This document shows positions 55,947 to 64,000 of a stretch of DNA of 64,000 nt, in pieces (positions within the stretch are counted from its first letter, which is position 1; each line of letters starts with the position of its first letter). Position numbers and translations under genes: made by a program. Origin of the DNA: Nisaea acidiphila (GTDB lineage: Bacteria; Pseudomonadota; Alphaproteobacteria; Thalassobaculales; Thalassobaculaceae); contig NZ_CP102480.1 in NCBI RefSeq assembly GCF_024662015.1, forward strand, positions 4,334,501 to 4,398,500, in the 5' to 3' direction. The notes under the pieces were generated by a model that worked only from the letters and a program-made list of their open reading frames with translations, made no database searches and was not told the DNA's origin.

Positions 55947-57829
55947 CGACCGCCGCCATTCCCCGTCAGGCTGAAATTCTCCTCCACATAAGCGAGCAGT
56001 TCGGCCACGGACTCGTTGACCGTCTTGTCGGAGGTATCGACCGTCAATTCCGGAGTTACCGGCTCCTCATAGGGTGCCGAAACGCCGGTGAAGTCCTTGA
56101 TCTCGCCCGCGCGGGCCTTTTTGTAGAGGCCTTTCGGATCGCGGCCCTCGCAGGTCGAGACGTCTGCCGCGACATAGACCTCGTGGAACAGGTCCGGCGC
56201 GATCGAGCGGGCGCGGTCGCGGTCGGCGCGGTAGGGCGAGATGAAGGCGGTCAGCACGAGTACACCGGCGCTGGCGAACAGCTTAGCGACCTCGCCGACG
56301 CGGCGGATGTTCTCCGCCCGGTCTTCCGGTGCGAAGCCGAGATCGGAGGAGAGCCCGAAGCGGACATTGTCGCCGTCCAGCACATAGACCTGGTAGCCTT
56401 TGGCGAAAAGCTGCTGTTCGGCCTCGATGGCAAGCGTCGACTTACCTGCGCCGGAGAGCCCGGTCAGCCAGAGGATACCGCCTTCGTGACCGTTGGAACG
56501 GGCCCGCATATCCGGCGTTACCCGGTGTTCGACGGCGGTGATGTTGGTCGAACGGACATCGCCGCTGCTGCGCTGATCCGGATAGCCTTCCATGAAGATG
56601 ATGCCGCCGCCGACCGTGTCGTACTCGTCGACCAGGACGAAACGGCCGGTCTTCGGGTTCTCGGAGAACTCGTCGAGTGCCAGCATGGCGCGGGCGCGGA
56701 GCGTGATCTCGCCGATCCCGTTGCGCTCTAGTTTGTCCCCGGCAGCCGATGTCAGATTCTCGACATCGATCACGGTTTCGATCGACTGCACGTCGACCAT
56801 TTGCTCGTTGGTCGCCAGCTTCAGCTTATAGCGCTTGCCGACCTCGAGCGGCTTGCGCCCGAGCCAGAATATGCGGGCGCGGAACACGTTGCTCTCGATC
56901 GGCGGGTTGGCCTCGTGGCTGATCACCTGGCCGCGCTCGATGAAGAGCTGTTCCGAGAGCGTGATGCCGACGGACTGACCGGCCGACGCGCTGAGCGCCG
57001 GCGACGGGGTGTTCCAGCTCTCGATACTCTTAACCGTCACACTCTTGTTTGAGGGCGAAATCAGGATCCTGTCGCCGGTGCGGATCCGACCGCTCTCGAT
57101 CCGACCGGCGATGATGCGGCGGTCGTCGAACTTATAGACGTCCTGTACCGGCAGGCGCAGTGGCCGGTCGGTCGGCAGCACCGGCGGGCTGAAGCCGTCC
57201 AACACCTCCACCAGATGCGGTCCGGCGTACCAGGACATCTTGTCCGGGGCCGCAACGAGGCCCTGCCCCTCGCGGGCGGAGACCGGCACGATGGCCGCCG
57301 CCTCTAGGCCGAGGCCGGAGAGATACTTGCGGATCTCTCCAGTCAGTTCCTGGTAACGCTCCTCGCGATAGTCGACCAGATCCATTTTGTTGATCACGAC
57401 GGCGACCTGGCGCACGCCGAGCAGGTGCAGGATGTAGCCGTGACGGCGGGACTGTTCCTGCATGCCCTCCTTGGCGTCGATCACCAGCAGGGCCGCGTCG
57501 GAAAGCGCGGCGCCCGAGACCATGTTCTTGAGGAATTCGGTATGGCCGGGCGCGTCGATGATGACGTAGTTGCGTTTGTCGGTATTGAAGAAGATCTGGG
57601 TCGTGTCGATCGTGATGCCCTGGTCGCGCTCGGCCTGCAGCGCGTCGAGTACGAAGGCCCACTCCACCGGCATACCGCGCCGTTCGGACATCCTGATCAC
57701 CGCTTCGGCCTTGCCGTCCGGCAGGGAGCCGGTGTCGTGCAGCAGGCGGCCGATCAGGGTCGACTTGCCGTGGTCGACATGGCCGACGACGACAAGCTTG
57801 AGGGCGGGGCTTTCGGAGGAAACTTGCAT
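55943..57829 (-). CDS. cysNC: Bifunctional sulfate adenylyltransferase subunit 1 / adenylylsulfate kinase
   Basis: A 628-residue fusion. Residues about 1-430 are the CysN GTPase ([42 protein letters not shown]), which with CysD forms APS from sulfate and ATP. Residues about 440-628 are the CysC kinase ([61 protein letters not shown]), which phosphorylates APS to PAPS. This fusion (NodQ type) is common in alphaproteobacteria. It follows cysD by 39 bp. Confidence 0.93.
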   Translation of the reverse strand: MQVSSESPALKLVVVGHVDHGKSTLIGRLLHDTGSLPDGKAEAVIRMSERRGMPVEWAFVLDALQAERDQGITIDTTQIFFNTDKRNYVIIDAPGHTEFLKNMVSGAALSDAALLVIDAKEGMQEQSRRHGYILHLLGVRQVAVVINKMDLVDYREERYQELTGEIRKYLSGLGLEAAAIVPVSAREGQGLVAAPDKMSWYAGPHLVEVLDGFSPPVLPTDRPLRLPVQDVYKFDDRRIIAGRIESGRIRTGDRILISPSNKSVTVKSIESWNTPSPALSASAGQSVGITLSEQLFIERGQVISHEANPPIESNVFRARIFWLGRKPLEVGKRYKLKLATNEQMVDVQSIETVIDVENLTSAAGDKLERNGIGEITLRARAMLALDEFSENPKTGRFVLVDEYDTVGGGIIFMEGYPDQRSSGDVRSTNITAVEHRVTPDMRARSNGHEGGILWLTGLSGAGKSTLAIEAEQQLFAKGYQVYVLDGDNVRFGLSSDLGFAPEDRAENIRRVGEVAKLFASAGVLVLTAFISPYRADRDRARSIAPDLFHEVYVAADVSTCEGRDPKGLYKKARAGEIKDFTGVSAPYEEPVTPELTVDTSDKTVNESVAELLAYVEENFSLTGNGGGR

Positions 57830-57868
57830 CGGGTGTCTCTTTAGGGGCGGGTCTGACGGTGCCGCGAT

Positions 57869-58663
57869 TTACATGTAGCCCGCGGTGCGGAGCCGCTCGA
57901 AGGCGTCTTCCGCCTCGTGATCCATGGCCCGGCCGCTGCGCTCGGCAATCGTGGTCGCCTCCAGCTCGGCGATGATCTCCTCGATCGTGCTGGCCTCGCT
58001 CTCGATCGGGAAGGTGATGTCCTGGTCGCCAAGGGAGCGGTAACGCTTGCCGTTCTTGGAGTAATAGAGCGAGACGAGCGGAATTTTCTCACGCTGGATG
58101 TAGCGCCAGATATCAAGCTCGGTCCAATGCAGGATCGGGTGGATGCGGATATGGGTGCCCGGCGCGAAATCGGTCTTGAACTGGTCCCAGAATTCCGGCG
58201 GCTGGTCACGAAAATCCCATTCGGCATTCTCGCCGCGCGGGCTGAAGACCCGTTCCTTTGCCCGCGTCGCCTCCTCGTCGCGGCGGATGCCCGCGATCAC
58301 GGCTTGCATGTCCTGCTCGGCGATCAGACGTTTCAGCGCCTCGGTCTTGCGCGCGGCGGAGCGCGTTGCCGGCGGCAGTGTCGGATCGATTTCCTCGATC
58401 GGCGGGCATTCGCGGACCAGAAGCTTCACGCCCCATTCGGCGGCGTACTTCTTCTGAAATTCGTACATCTCTGGAAACTTCTTGCCGGTGTCACAGAACA
58501 TCAGCGGGAACGGCACGTGACCCAAGAACGCCTTGCGGGCGAGCCAGACCATGACGTTCGAATCCTTACCGAGCGACCAGAGCATGCCCAGGCGATCGAA
58601 CTTGTTGAAGGCCTCTCGCAGAATGTAGACACTCTGCGCTTCCAGCGCGTCGAGATGGTCCAT
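57869..58663 (-). CDS. cysD: Sulfate adenylyltransferase subunit 2
   Basis: A 264-residue PP-loop ATPase beginning MDHLDALEAQSVYILREAFNKFDRLGMLWSLGKDSNVMVWLARKAFLGH, where SLGKDSN is the ATP pyrophosphatase motif. The C-terminal part contains IHPILHWTELDIWRYIQREKIPLVSLYYSKNGKRYRSLGD, typical of CysD. It activates sulfate together with CysN and feeds cysteine or sulfolipid synthesis. The 187-bp upstream region holds an inverted repeat (58750-58768) that may be an operator. No cysH or transporter gene is adjacent. Confidence 0.92.
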   Translation of the reverse strand: MDHLDALEAQSVYILREAFNKFDRLGMLWSLGKDSNVMVWLARKAFLGHVPFPLMFCDTGKKFPEMYEFQKKYAAEWGVKLLVRECPPIEEIDPTLPPATRSAARKTEALKRLIAEQDMQAVIAGIRRDEEATRAKERVFSPRGENAEWDFRDQPPEFWDQFKTDFAPGTHIRIHPILHWTELDIWRYIQREKIPLVSLYYSKNGKRYRSLGDQDITFPIESEASTIEEIIAELEATTIAERSGRAMDHEAEDAFERLRTAGYM

Positions 58664-58749
58664 CGGCCCGGACTTTCCGTTTCTTTTCCAAGTGGAGCGC
58701 GGTTTCTAGGCTCCATATGGCGACTTGTCAAAAGCACAAAAGGGCGCCG

Positions 58750-58768
58750 GGAACGATTTGCACGTTCC
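58750..58768. promoter_or_regulatory. Inverted repeat upstream of cysD
   Basis: GGAACG and CGTTCC are separated by ATTTGCA in the region before cysD, 87-105 bp upstream of its start. It is a moderate-quality inverted repeat; a CysB-type or SufR-type site is possible but not shown. Confidence 0.3.
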
Positions 58769-58814
58769 TGTCACGCGATTGACACTTCCTGCGAAAGCCT
58801 GATCTGTCGATTGG

Positions 58815-58844
58815 CCGGAGCGGGGAAACATCGTTCCCGCCCGG
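58815..58844 (-). terminator. Hairpin after the FAD oxidoreductase gene
   Basis: On the minus strand an imperfect hairpin (CCGGGCGGGAAC...) with bulges folds against GTTTCCCCGCTCCGG, with the loop GAT. It lies 7 bp after the stop of the leftward D-amino-acid-type oxidoreductase. There is no T-tract, so termination is only likely. Confidence 0.38.
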
Positions 58845-58850
58845 TCGGGC

Positions 58851-60014
58851 CTATCCGGCGAAATACTCGGCCGCGGCGAGGGTCGGCCGGTCCGGCGCGA
58901 GATCGGCGGCGCTGAGGCCCTCGCGGACCACCTCGTCCGGCAGTGCCGCACCCCGGGCCAGTGCCGCGGAGGTCATGCCCAGCCCGGCGGAGGTCTGGAT
59001 GCCGTAGCCGCCCTGACCCGCCAGCCAGAAAAAGCCGTCGAGACCCGGCTCGAAGCCGACCACCGGGCTCTTGTCGGATACGAAGGAACGGAGTCCTGCC
59101 CAGCGGCTGTGGAAGCGGCCGACCTTCAATGTCGTCGCGGTCTCGATCCGATCGACCGCTATCGCGAGGTCGAGATCCTCCGGTTGCGCGTCGGTCGGCA
59201 TTGACGGTGTCTCGTCGGCGGGAGAGCCGAGAAAGCGCCCGGCTTCCGGTTTGACGTACCAGTCCTCGTTCACATTGACGACGGCGGGCAGTTTGTCGGG
59301 ATCGAGCCCTTCGGGCGGATCGAAGGTGAAGGCGGTGCGGCGCTTCGGCACCAGACCGATCGGTTTTGCGCCCGCGAGTTTGCCGATCTCGTCGGCCCAG
59401 GCACCGGCCGCATTGATCACCACAGGCGAGGCAAAGGTACCGGCGCGGGTTTCGACTTTCCAGCCGTCGGAACCGTGCGTCAGTCCCTGCACGTCCGCAT
59501 CCGTGACGAGTTTCCCGCCCCGGTCCCGCATGCCTCGGATGAAGCCCCAATGCAGGGCATGGACATCCATGTCCATGTCGTTCGGATCGTAGAGCCCGCG
59601 GACTATCTTCTCCGGATCGAGCGCAGGGAACAGTTCCAGCAGGCGCGCGCCCTCGACGATCTCCAATCCCTTTGCCGTCGCCGCGAGCTCGTTGTGGGCG
59701 GCATCGAGCGCATCGAGTTGGCTGGCTTCCGCGATGGTGAGGGAGCCGCGCGGTGTCAGGATGGGGCCGTCTGCGAACCCTTCCGGAGGGTTCTGGAAGA
59801 ACGGCTTGCCAGCGCGATTGAGGGCACGGATCGCTGCATTCCCATAGCTTTCGATATAGAGCGCGGCGGACCGTCCGGTCGTGTGGTAGCCAGGTTGTTC
59901 TTCACGCTCCAACAGAATAACGGAGCCGTGGGGGGCGAGAAAATAGGCGCAGGACGCGCCGGCCATGCCGGCGCCGATGATGAGAAAATCCGCGCACTGA
60001 ATCGTGTCAGTCAT
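58851..60014 (-). CDS. FAD-dependent D-amino acid oxidase/dehydrogenase-like protein
   Basis: A 387-residue DAO-type flavoenzyme, start ATG 60014 (MTDTIQCADFLIIGAGMAGASCAYFLAPHG). The FAD motif is GAGMAGASCA; GYHTTGRSAALYIESYG, VVINAAGAWADEIGKLAG and FWLAGQGGYGIQTSAGLG are typical of D-arginine dehydrogenase and DadA-like enzymes. It oxidises amines or D-amino acids. It is divergent from an N-acyl-D-amino-acid deacylase, which would provide its substrate. Exact substrate unproven. Confidence 0.85.
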   Translation of the reverse strand: MTDTIQCADFLIIGAGMAGASCAYFLAPHGSVILLEREEQPGYHTTGRSAALYIESYGNAAIRALNRAGKPFFQNPPEGFADGPILTPRGSLTIAEASQLDALDAAHNELAATAKGLEIVEGARLLELFPALDPEKIVRGLYDPNDMDMDVHALHWGFIRGMRDRGGKLVTDADVQGLTHGSDGWKVETRAGTFASPVVINAAGAWADEIGKLAGAKPIGLVPKRRTAFTFDPPEGLDPDKLPAVVNVNEDWYVKPEAGRFLGSPADETPSMPTDAQPEDLDLAIAVDRIETATTLKVGRFHSRWAGLRSFVSDKSPVVGFEPGLDGFFWLAGQGGYGIQTSAGLGMTSAALARGAALPDEVVREGLSAADLAPDRPTLAAAEYFAG

Positions 60015-60188
60015 GATCTGGGCATTCCGAAGGTGGGATAGGGACCTTACGCCCGCCTGCCGGTTCGGCTCAAGGGGGGCAATGGTTCCCAGCGGCTTCG
60101 GCATTTGTTCCGGCGCGGGCATTGACAGGAGCTTGGCCAAGGCAGTCCGATTAAGAGTTAACTCATGATGTTCCAAGGGGATCCGGAT

Positions 60189-61649
60189 ATGACTTCAGCG
60201 GCATACGATATCGTTCTCGAAGGCGGCGATGTCATCGACGGTACCGGTGCCCCGCGTAAGCGTGCGGATGTCGGGATCCGGGACGAGGCGATTGCCGCGG
60301 TCGGCGACCTCATCGGTGCCGAGGCCGGCAAGCGCATCGACGTCAGCAACCGGATTGTCGCTCCGGGATTCATCGACGTTCATACCCATGACGACAGGAT
60401 GCTGCTGTCGCAGCCCGACTTCGATGCCAAGGTCAGCCAGGGCGTGACGACGGTGGTGGTCGGCAATTGCGGTATCAGCCTCGCGCCGCTGGTGCTCGAC
60501 GTGGCGCCTCCGCCGCCGCTGGACCTTATCGGCGATCCGGACTGGTACAAGTTCCGCACCTTCGACTCCTTTCTCTCCGCCGTGGAGCAGGCGCCGGCCT
60601 CGGTAAACGCAGCCTTTCTGGTCGGCCATTCGACACTTCGTGTCGGGACGATGGACAGGCTCGACAGGGGCGCCACGGGTCAAGAAATCAAGCAAATGCG
60701 CGGTCTTCTGGAGGAAGCGCTGGATTCCGGCGCCGTGGGATTCTCGACAGGTCTCTTCTACGCGCCGTCCCACAAGGCGCCGACCGAAGAGGTGATAGAG
60801 CTGTCGCGCAGTCTGAAGGCCTTCGGTGCCCGCTATGTCACGCATATGCGGAACGAGTCGGACGATATCATGGATTCGCTCGACGAGACCTTTACCATTG
60901 GCCGGGAAGCCGGATGCCCGGTGATCGTCTCGCACCACAAAGTGCAGGGAAAAGAGAATTTCGGGCGGAGCTGCGAGACGCTCGCCTGTTTCGAGAAACA
61001 CATGCACCATCAGGATATCGGTCTCGATATCTATCCTTATTGTGCCTCCTCGACCGTCCTCAAACCGGATTCCATAGCGCTCTCGGAGCGGGTCAAGATC
61101 ACCTGGTCCAACGCGCGGCCGGATCTTGCCGGACGGGACCTCGCGGACATCGCCAAGGAACTTGGCTGCGATATCTATGAGGCGGCCGAACAGTTGCAGC
61201 CGGCGGGCGCGATCTATTTCTCCATGAGCGAGGAGGACGTGCAGCGGATCCTCAAGTTCGAACACGCGATGATCGGTTCCGATGGCCTGCCGCATGACGA
61301 GTTTCCTCATCCGCGGCTCTGGGGCACCTTCCCGCGCGTGCTCGGGCATTATTGCCGAGATCTGGAGCTGTTCCCTCTGGAGGAGGCGGTGCGCCGCATG
61401 ACGGGGCTTTCGGCACAGAAATTTGGCCTTAAGGACCGTGGCACTGTCGCCGAGGGTAATTTCGCGGATCTCTGCGTATTCGACGAGAAGACGGTGATCG
61501 ACCGCGCCGATTTCGACCGGCCGACCGCTCCGGCGGCAGGGATCGAGAGCGTTTTCGTCAATGGCCGGATGGTCTGGGGCAGCGGTGCGCACACGGGTGC
61601 CCGGCCGGGACGGGCATTGCGCCGGGGGACAGGGCTGCAAGCAGCCTGA
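60189..61649 (+). CDS. N-acyl-D-amino-acid deacylase
   Basis: A 486-residue amidohydrolase of the D-aminoacylase family. Metal site: FIDVHTHDDRMLL at the start, the Cys of VVVGNCGIS, which is characteristic of this family, a His in VTHMRNESDD, HHKVQGKENFGRS and SDGLPHDEFPHPRLWGTFPRVLG with the catalytic Asp. It releases D-amino acids from N-acyl derivatives. Start ATG 60189 has AAGGGG 8 bases upstream, better than the ATG at 60165. It is divergent from the D-amino-acid-type oxidoreductase and convergent with the PilZ gene. Confidence 0.9.
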   Translation: MTSAAYDIVLEGGDVIDGTGAPRKRADVGIRDEAIAAVGDLIGAEAGKRIDVSNRIVAPGFIDVHTHDDRMLLSQPDFDAKVSQGVTTVVVGNCGISLAPLVLDVAPPPPLDLIGDPDWYKFRTFDSFLSAVEQAPASVNAAFLVGHSTLRVGTMDRLDRGATGQEIKQMRGLLEEALDSGAVGFSTGLFYAPSHKAPTEEVIELSRSLKAFGARYVTHMRNESDDIMDSLDETFTIGREAGCPVIVSHHKVQGKENFGRSCETLACFEKHMHHQDIGLDIYPYCASSTVLKPDSIALSERVKITWSNARPDLAGRDLADIAKELGCDIYEAAEQLQPAGAIYFSMSEEDVQRILKFEHAMIGSDGLPHDEFPHPRLWGTFPRVLGHYCRDLELFPLEEAVRRMTGLSAQKFGLKDRGTVAEGNFADLCVFDEKTVIDRADFDRPTAPAAGIESVFVNGRMVWGSGAHTGARPGRALRRGTGLQAA

Positions 61650-61660
61650 CAGCCGGAACG

Positions 61661-62137
61661 CTATTTGGTGTAGTGGGCCTGCAAGCTCTCGGTAATTGCG
61701 ATGATTTGCGGATCGGTTAGTGCTTCGAACTGGACATGGACACCGGTATCCGTTTGCCGGACAACGCGCGCGGTGACGGCACCGGCCTCCGGGATGTTCA
61801 GCGCGATTTCGGTGTTCGGCGCCACTGGAAGGTCGGCGACGATATGGGCGCCGCCGATCGAGAGATCCTGGATGGCACAATCAACATTCTGACCGTCGAT
61901 CTTGAAAATCGAGATGTCGCATCTCGGTTCTCGCAGATCCTTCCGGCGGTCTCCTTCTCCGGGCAAGTCGACATTTAGACGGAGTGTGGAAATCTCGTGC
62001 AGGATCCCGGCGACTTCCGCGGCCATCGCATCATCGGTAATCGTGCCGAGCACGCGTTCGACACTCGTCTGGAGATCGGCAAGACCTTCCGACAGGGGTT
62101 TTGACTGTTCCGGTCGCAGGCTGGGAGTTGATTTCAC
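61661..62137 (-). CDS. PilZ-domain protein
   Basis: A 158-residue protein starting at GTG 62137. After a helical N-terminus (residues 1-60) comes a PilZ domain with GDRRKDLREPR (RxxxR motif), then CAIQDLSIGGAHIVAD (the DxSxxG motif), the two elements that bind cyclic di-GMP. A short helix closes the protein. It likely links c-di-GMP to motility or matrix production by an unknown partner. Monocistronic. Confidence 0.85.
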   Translation of the reverse strand: MKSTPSLRPEQSKPLSEGLADLQTSVERVLGTITDDAMAAEVAGILHEISTLRLNVDLPGEGDRRKDLREPRCDISIFKIDGQNVDCAIQDLSIGGAHIVADLPVAPNTEIALNIPEAGAVTARVVRQTDTGVHVQFEALTDPQIIAITESLQAHYTK

Positions 62138-62228
62138 TCTCCACCTCGTAATGGTTGTTGTCGGAACGTTTGAAAGTATCTCCCAATCTGTCGGTTCTGT
62201 ACAGACATACAGTCCGTTTGGATCAATC

Positions 62229-63620
62229 CTACGTTGGCATTTTGAACGGGCAGATCGTTTCGTAGGCAGCGCTTCCGGAGAAAACTTTATCCTCGCGATA
62301 TTTTGCCGCCACGATCTGCAGGCCCGCGGGCATGCCGTCGCGGGTAAAGCCGCATGGCACGGATGCCGCTGGATGCTGCGTCAGGTTGAATGGATAGGAG
62401 AACGGTGTCCATTCCGTCCAGCGCCGCATGCCGGAGCCGGGTGGAACCTCGAGCCCGGCATCGAAAGCTGCAGTCGGCATTGCCGGCGTTAGCAGCAGGT
62501 CGTAGCGGTCGAGCAGTCGGTTGATCTCGAAACCGAGCTTCTCGCGCTCCCGAATGGCGTCCTGGTAGTCAGGCAACGTGATTTCCAAGCCTTCGAGGCA
62601 TACCTCGGCAAGGCCCGGATCGAGAAGCTCCCGCTGGTCCGGGCCGAGGGCGCGATAGGCATTGGCCGCGCCGGTAAACCAGTGGATCCTGAAAGTCTCC
62701 GCGGAGCCGGAGAGCTCTAGGTCGACCTCCTCAATATATGCGCCGAGTTCTGCGAAACGGCGTACTGCCGCCGCGACAAGCTCTGCGATATCCGGATCGA
62801 CCTGTGCAAATCCGAGATCGGGGCAGTAGGCGATCCGCATACCGCGGACAGACTTGCCCGAAATCTGCCGGAAGTCGCGTCCGTCGTCCGGCGCAGTGTA
62901 CCAATCGGATATATGAGGACCGCTCATCACCGTTAGCATCAGTGCCGCGTCGGCGACGGTCCGGGTCATAGGGCCGACATGGGAGACGGTGCCCATGGCG
63001 CTCGCCGGATATTGCGGCACCCTGCCGAAGGTCGGCTTGATGCCATAAATGCCGGTATAGGCAGCGGGGATACGGATGGAGCCGCCGCCATCCGTACCTT
63101 GGTGCAACGCGCCCATTCCCGTGGCAGCACTTACGGCCGCACCGCCGGAGGAGCCGCCGGGTGTCTTCTCCGGGTTCCAGGGATTGCGGGTGACGCCGGT
63201 GAGGGGGCTGTCCGTGACGCCCTTCCAGCCGATCTCCGGCGTGGTGGTCTTGCCGAGGAAGACGGCTCCGTGATCGCGAAGCCGCGCGACGAAAGGCGCG
63301 TCTTCCGGGGCCCGATATTCCGGATCGGTCGTTTTCGATCCCCGCCGGGTCGGCAGCGCCTTTACGTCAGCGAGATCCTTGATTGTAGTCGGCACTCCAT
63401 CGATCAGTCCCGTCGGCCGGCCGTCGCGCCAGCGCTGCTCCGAAGCCTTCGCCGCTGCCAGTGCGCCTTCCGCATCCACATGGACGAAGGCATTGAGCTT
63501 TCCGTTGTGCGCGTCGATGGCAGCGAGTGCGGCCTCGGTGGCCTCCACGGGTGACAGTGTACCGGCGGCGAAGGACCGGATCAGATCGGTCGCGCTCATC
63601 ATTGCGATGTCACGGCTCAT
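62229..63620 (-). CDS. Amidase signature family enzyme
   Basis: A 463-residue amidase. The Ser-cisSer-Lys triad is visible: K81 in TTIKDLADV, S157 in GGSSGGAA and S181 in GTDGGGSIRIPA. The family hydrolyses amides of diverse metabolites; GatA-like tRNA roles are unlikely because the neighbours are not gatB/gatC. It is in the same direction as the VOC gene upstream, 34 bp apart, and they likely form an operon. Substrate unknown. Confidence 0.88.
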   Translation of the reverse strand: MSRDIAMMSATDLIRSFAAGTLSPVEATEAALAAIDAHNGKLNAFVHVDAEGALAAAKASEQRWRDGRPTGLIDGVPTTIKDLADVKALPTRRGSKTTDPEYRAPEDAPFVARLRDHGAVFLGKTTTPEIGWKGVTDSPLTGVTRNPWNPEKTPGGSSGGAAVSAATGMGALHQGTDGGGSIRIPAAYTGIYGIKPTFGRVPQYPASAMGTVSHVGPMTRTVADAALMLTVMSGPHISDWYTAPDDGRDFRQISGKSVRGMRIAYCPDLGFAQVDPDIAELVAAAVRRFAELGAYIEEVDLELSGSAETFRIHWFTGAANAYRALGPDQRELLDPGLAEVCLEGLEITLPDYQDAIREREKLGFEINRLLDRYDLLLTPAMPTAAFDAGLEVPPGSGMRRWTEWTPFSYPFNLTQHPAASVPCGFTRDGMPAGLQIVAAKYREDKVFSGSAAYETICPFKMPT

Positions 63621-63654
63621 GGCTTCAGTTCCTTATACTCTGCGGTAATGCGCG

Positions 63655-64000
63655 CTACTTCAGCGGTGCCGGCCAGGCAGCGTCCCGGAACTCCTGGATT
63701 TCGAAGCGGTAATTCCCGATGCCGCGGAAGAAAGCGGAATAGACGTTGAATTTCTCGCTGAAAGCGGGAGGTGCGTCGAAGGCGACACCCTTGGCCTTCA
63801 TCTCTTCGTAGAAGCCGTCCACATCCGGCGATACGAAGGAGATCGTTACCGCCGGGTCTTCCGCCGGCGGGCGGTTGGTGCAGACCCCGAGGAAGGCATT
63901 CGGTGCGACCTCGTAGATGTGGCAATTGTCGTTCTGGTTCAGAGCCAGCCTGAAGCCGAGCGTCTCGCTCAGGAACGCGGACGCGGCTGCGAGATCCTGC
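63655..64000 (-). CDS. VOC-family protein, C-terminal part
   Basis: A leftward frame open to the window edge; 115 codons are visible. The protein segment AFLSETLGFRLALNQNDNCHIYEVAPNAFLGVC, then VTISFVSPDVDGFYEEMKAKGVAFDAPPAFSEKFNVYSAFFRGIGNYRFEIQEF is typical of the vicinal oxygen chelate (glyoxalase/dioxygenase) superfamily, with Glu near the end as a possible metal ligand. Function cannot be assigned. The start is beyond the window. Confidence 0.78.
   Translation of the reverse strand, partial: QDLAAASAFLSETLGFRLALNQNDNCHIYEVAPNAFLGVCTNRPPAEDPAVTISFVSPDVDGFYEEMKAKGVAFDAPPAFSEKFNVYSAFFRGIGNYRFEIQEFRDAAWPAPLK

Overview
The window is a stretch of GC-rich (roughly 60-65% by eye) chromosome from an alphaproteobacterium, most likely a marine or soil Rhodospirillales member. 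Supporting signs are alphaproteobacterial forms of Zur, CysD/CysNC, SufR-like regulator, PilZ and SpoIIAA-like proteins, frequent ATGA/GTGA gene overlaps, GTG/TTG starts, and hairpin repeats with GTCATCCCC-type arms. No phage, plasmid, transposase, integrase or CRISPR gene is present. The genus is an inference from gene content.

Layout. 1-7.7 kb: housekeeping genes (map start, sfsA, a molybdopterin-binding protein, enoyl-CoA hydratase, ilvE, tRNA-Leu) mixed with small uncharacterised envelope genes; a duplicated terminator-plus-repeat unit lies at 4.3-4.6 kb. 7.9-19.1 kb: two MFS and two DMT-family carriers, a SPOR lipoprotein, an HD phosphohydrolase, and a compact three-gene cluster (9196-13028) of large proteins with no recognised domain. 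19.4-28.6 kb: three co-directional amidohydrolases ending in a hydantoinase/dihydropyrimidinase, then an opposing 1148-residue RTX protein with three internal module copies, then a D-carbamoylase. 28.7-30.3 kb: a SCO copper-chaperone operon with two companion secreted Cys-containing proteins. 30.3-33.3 kb: flavin reductase, TIGR04372-like glycosyltransferase and AEC carrier. 33.3-36.9 kb: a Zur-ZnuC-CobW-zinc alcohol dehydrogenase operon.

37-45.9 kb is the most striking region. Two transcription units (DUF6134/SDR/NTF2-like rightward; photolyase/FAD oxidoreductase/DUF1365/cyclopropane-type lipid methyltransferase/GPH carrier/DUF3833 leftward) face each other. Each starts with the same promoter pattern, TGATC(C/T)-18 bp-TAT, matching the -35 and spacing known for ChrR-controlled sigma-E in Rhodobacter. 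The locus therefore looks like a singlet-oxygen or photo-oxidative membrane-lipid regulon. Next to it are the parts of the ligase-associated DNA damage response system: pdeM and the Lhr-like helicase leftward (with a GNAT gene between them), and the MBL exonuclease and ATP-dependent ligase rightward, separated by a 2.4-kb insert. With the photolyase, 44-55 kb is a DNA-repair neighbourhood.

55-64 kb: a SufR-like Fe-S regulator, sulfate activation (cysD, cysNC), a D-amino-acid-type FAD oxidoreductase divergent from an N-acyl-D-amino-acid deacylase, a PilZ protein, an amidase and a partial VOC protein. D-amino-acid chemistry recurs (hydantoinase, D-carbamoylase, D-aminoacylase, DadA-like oxidase), suggesting use of D-amino-acid derivatives as nitrogen and carbon sources.
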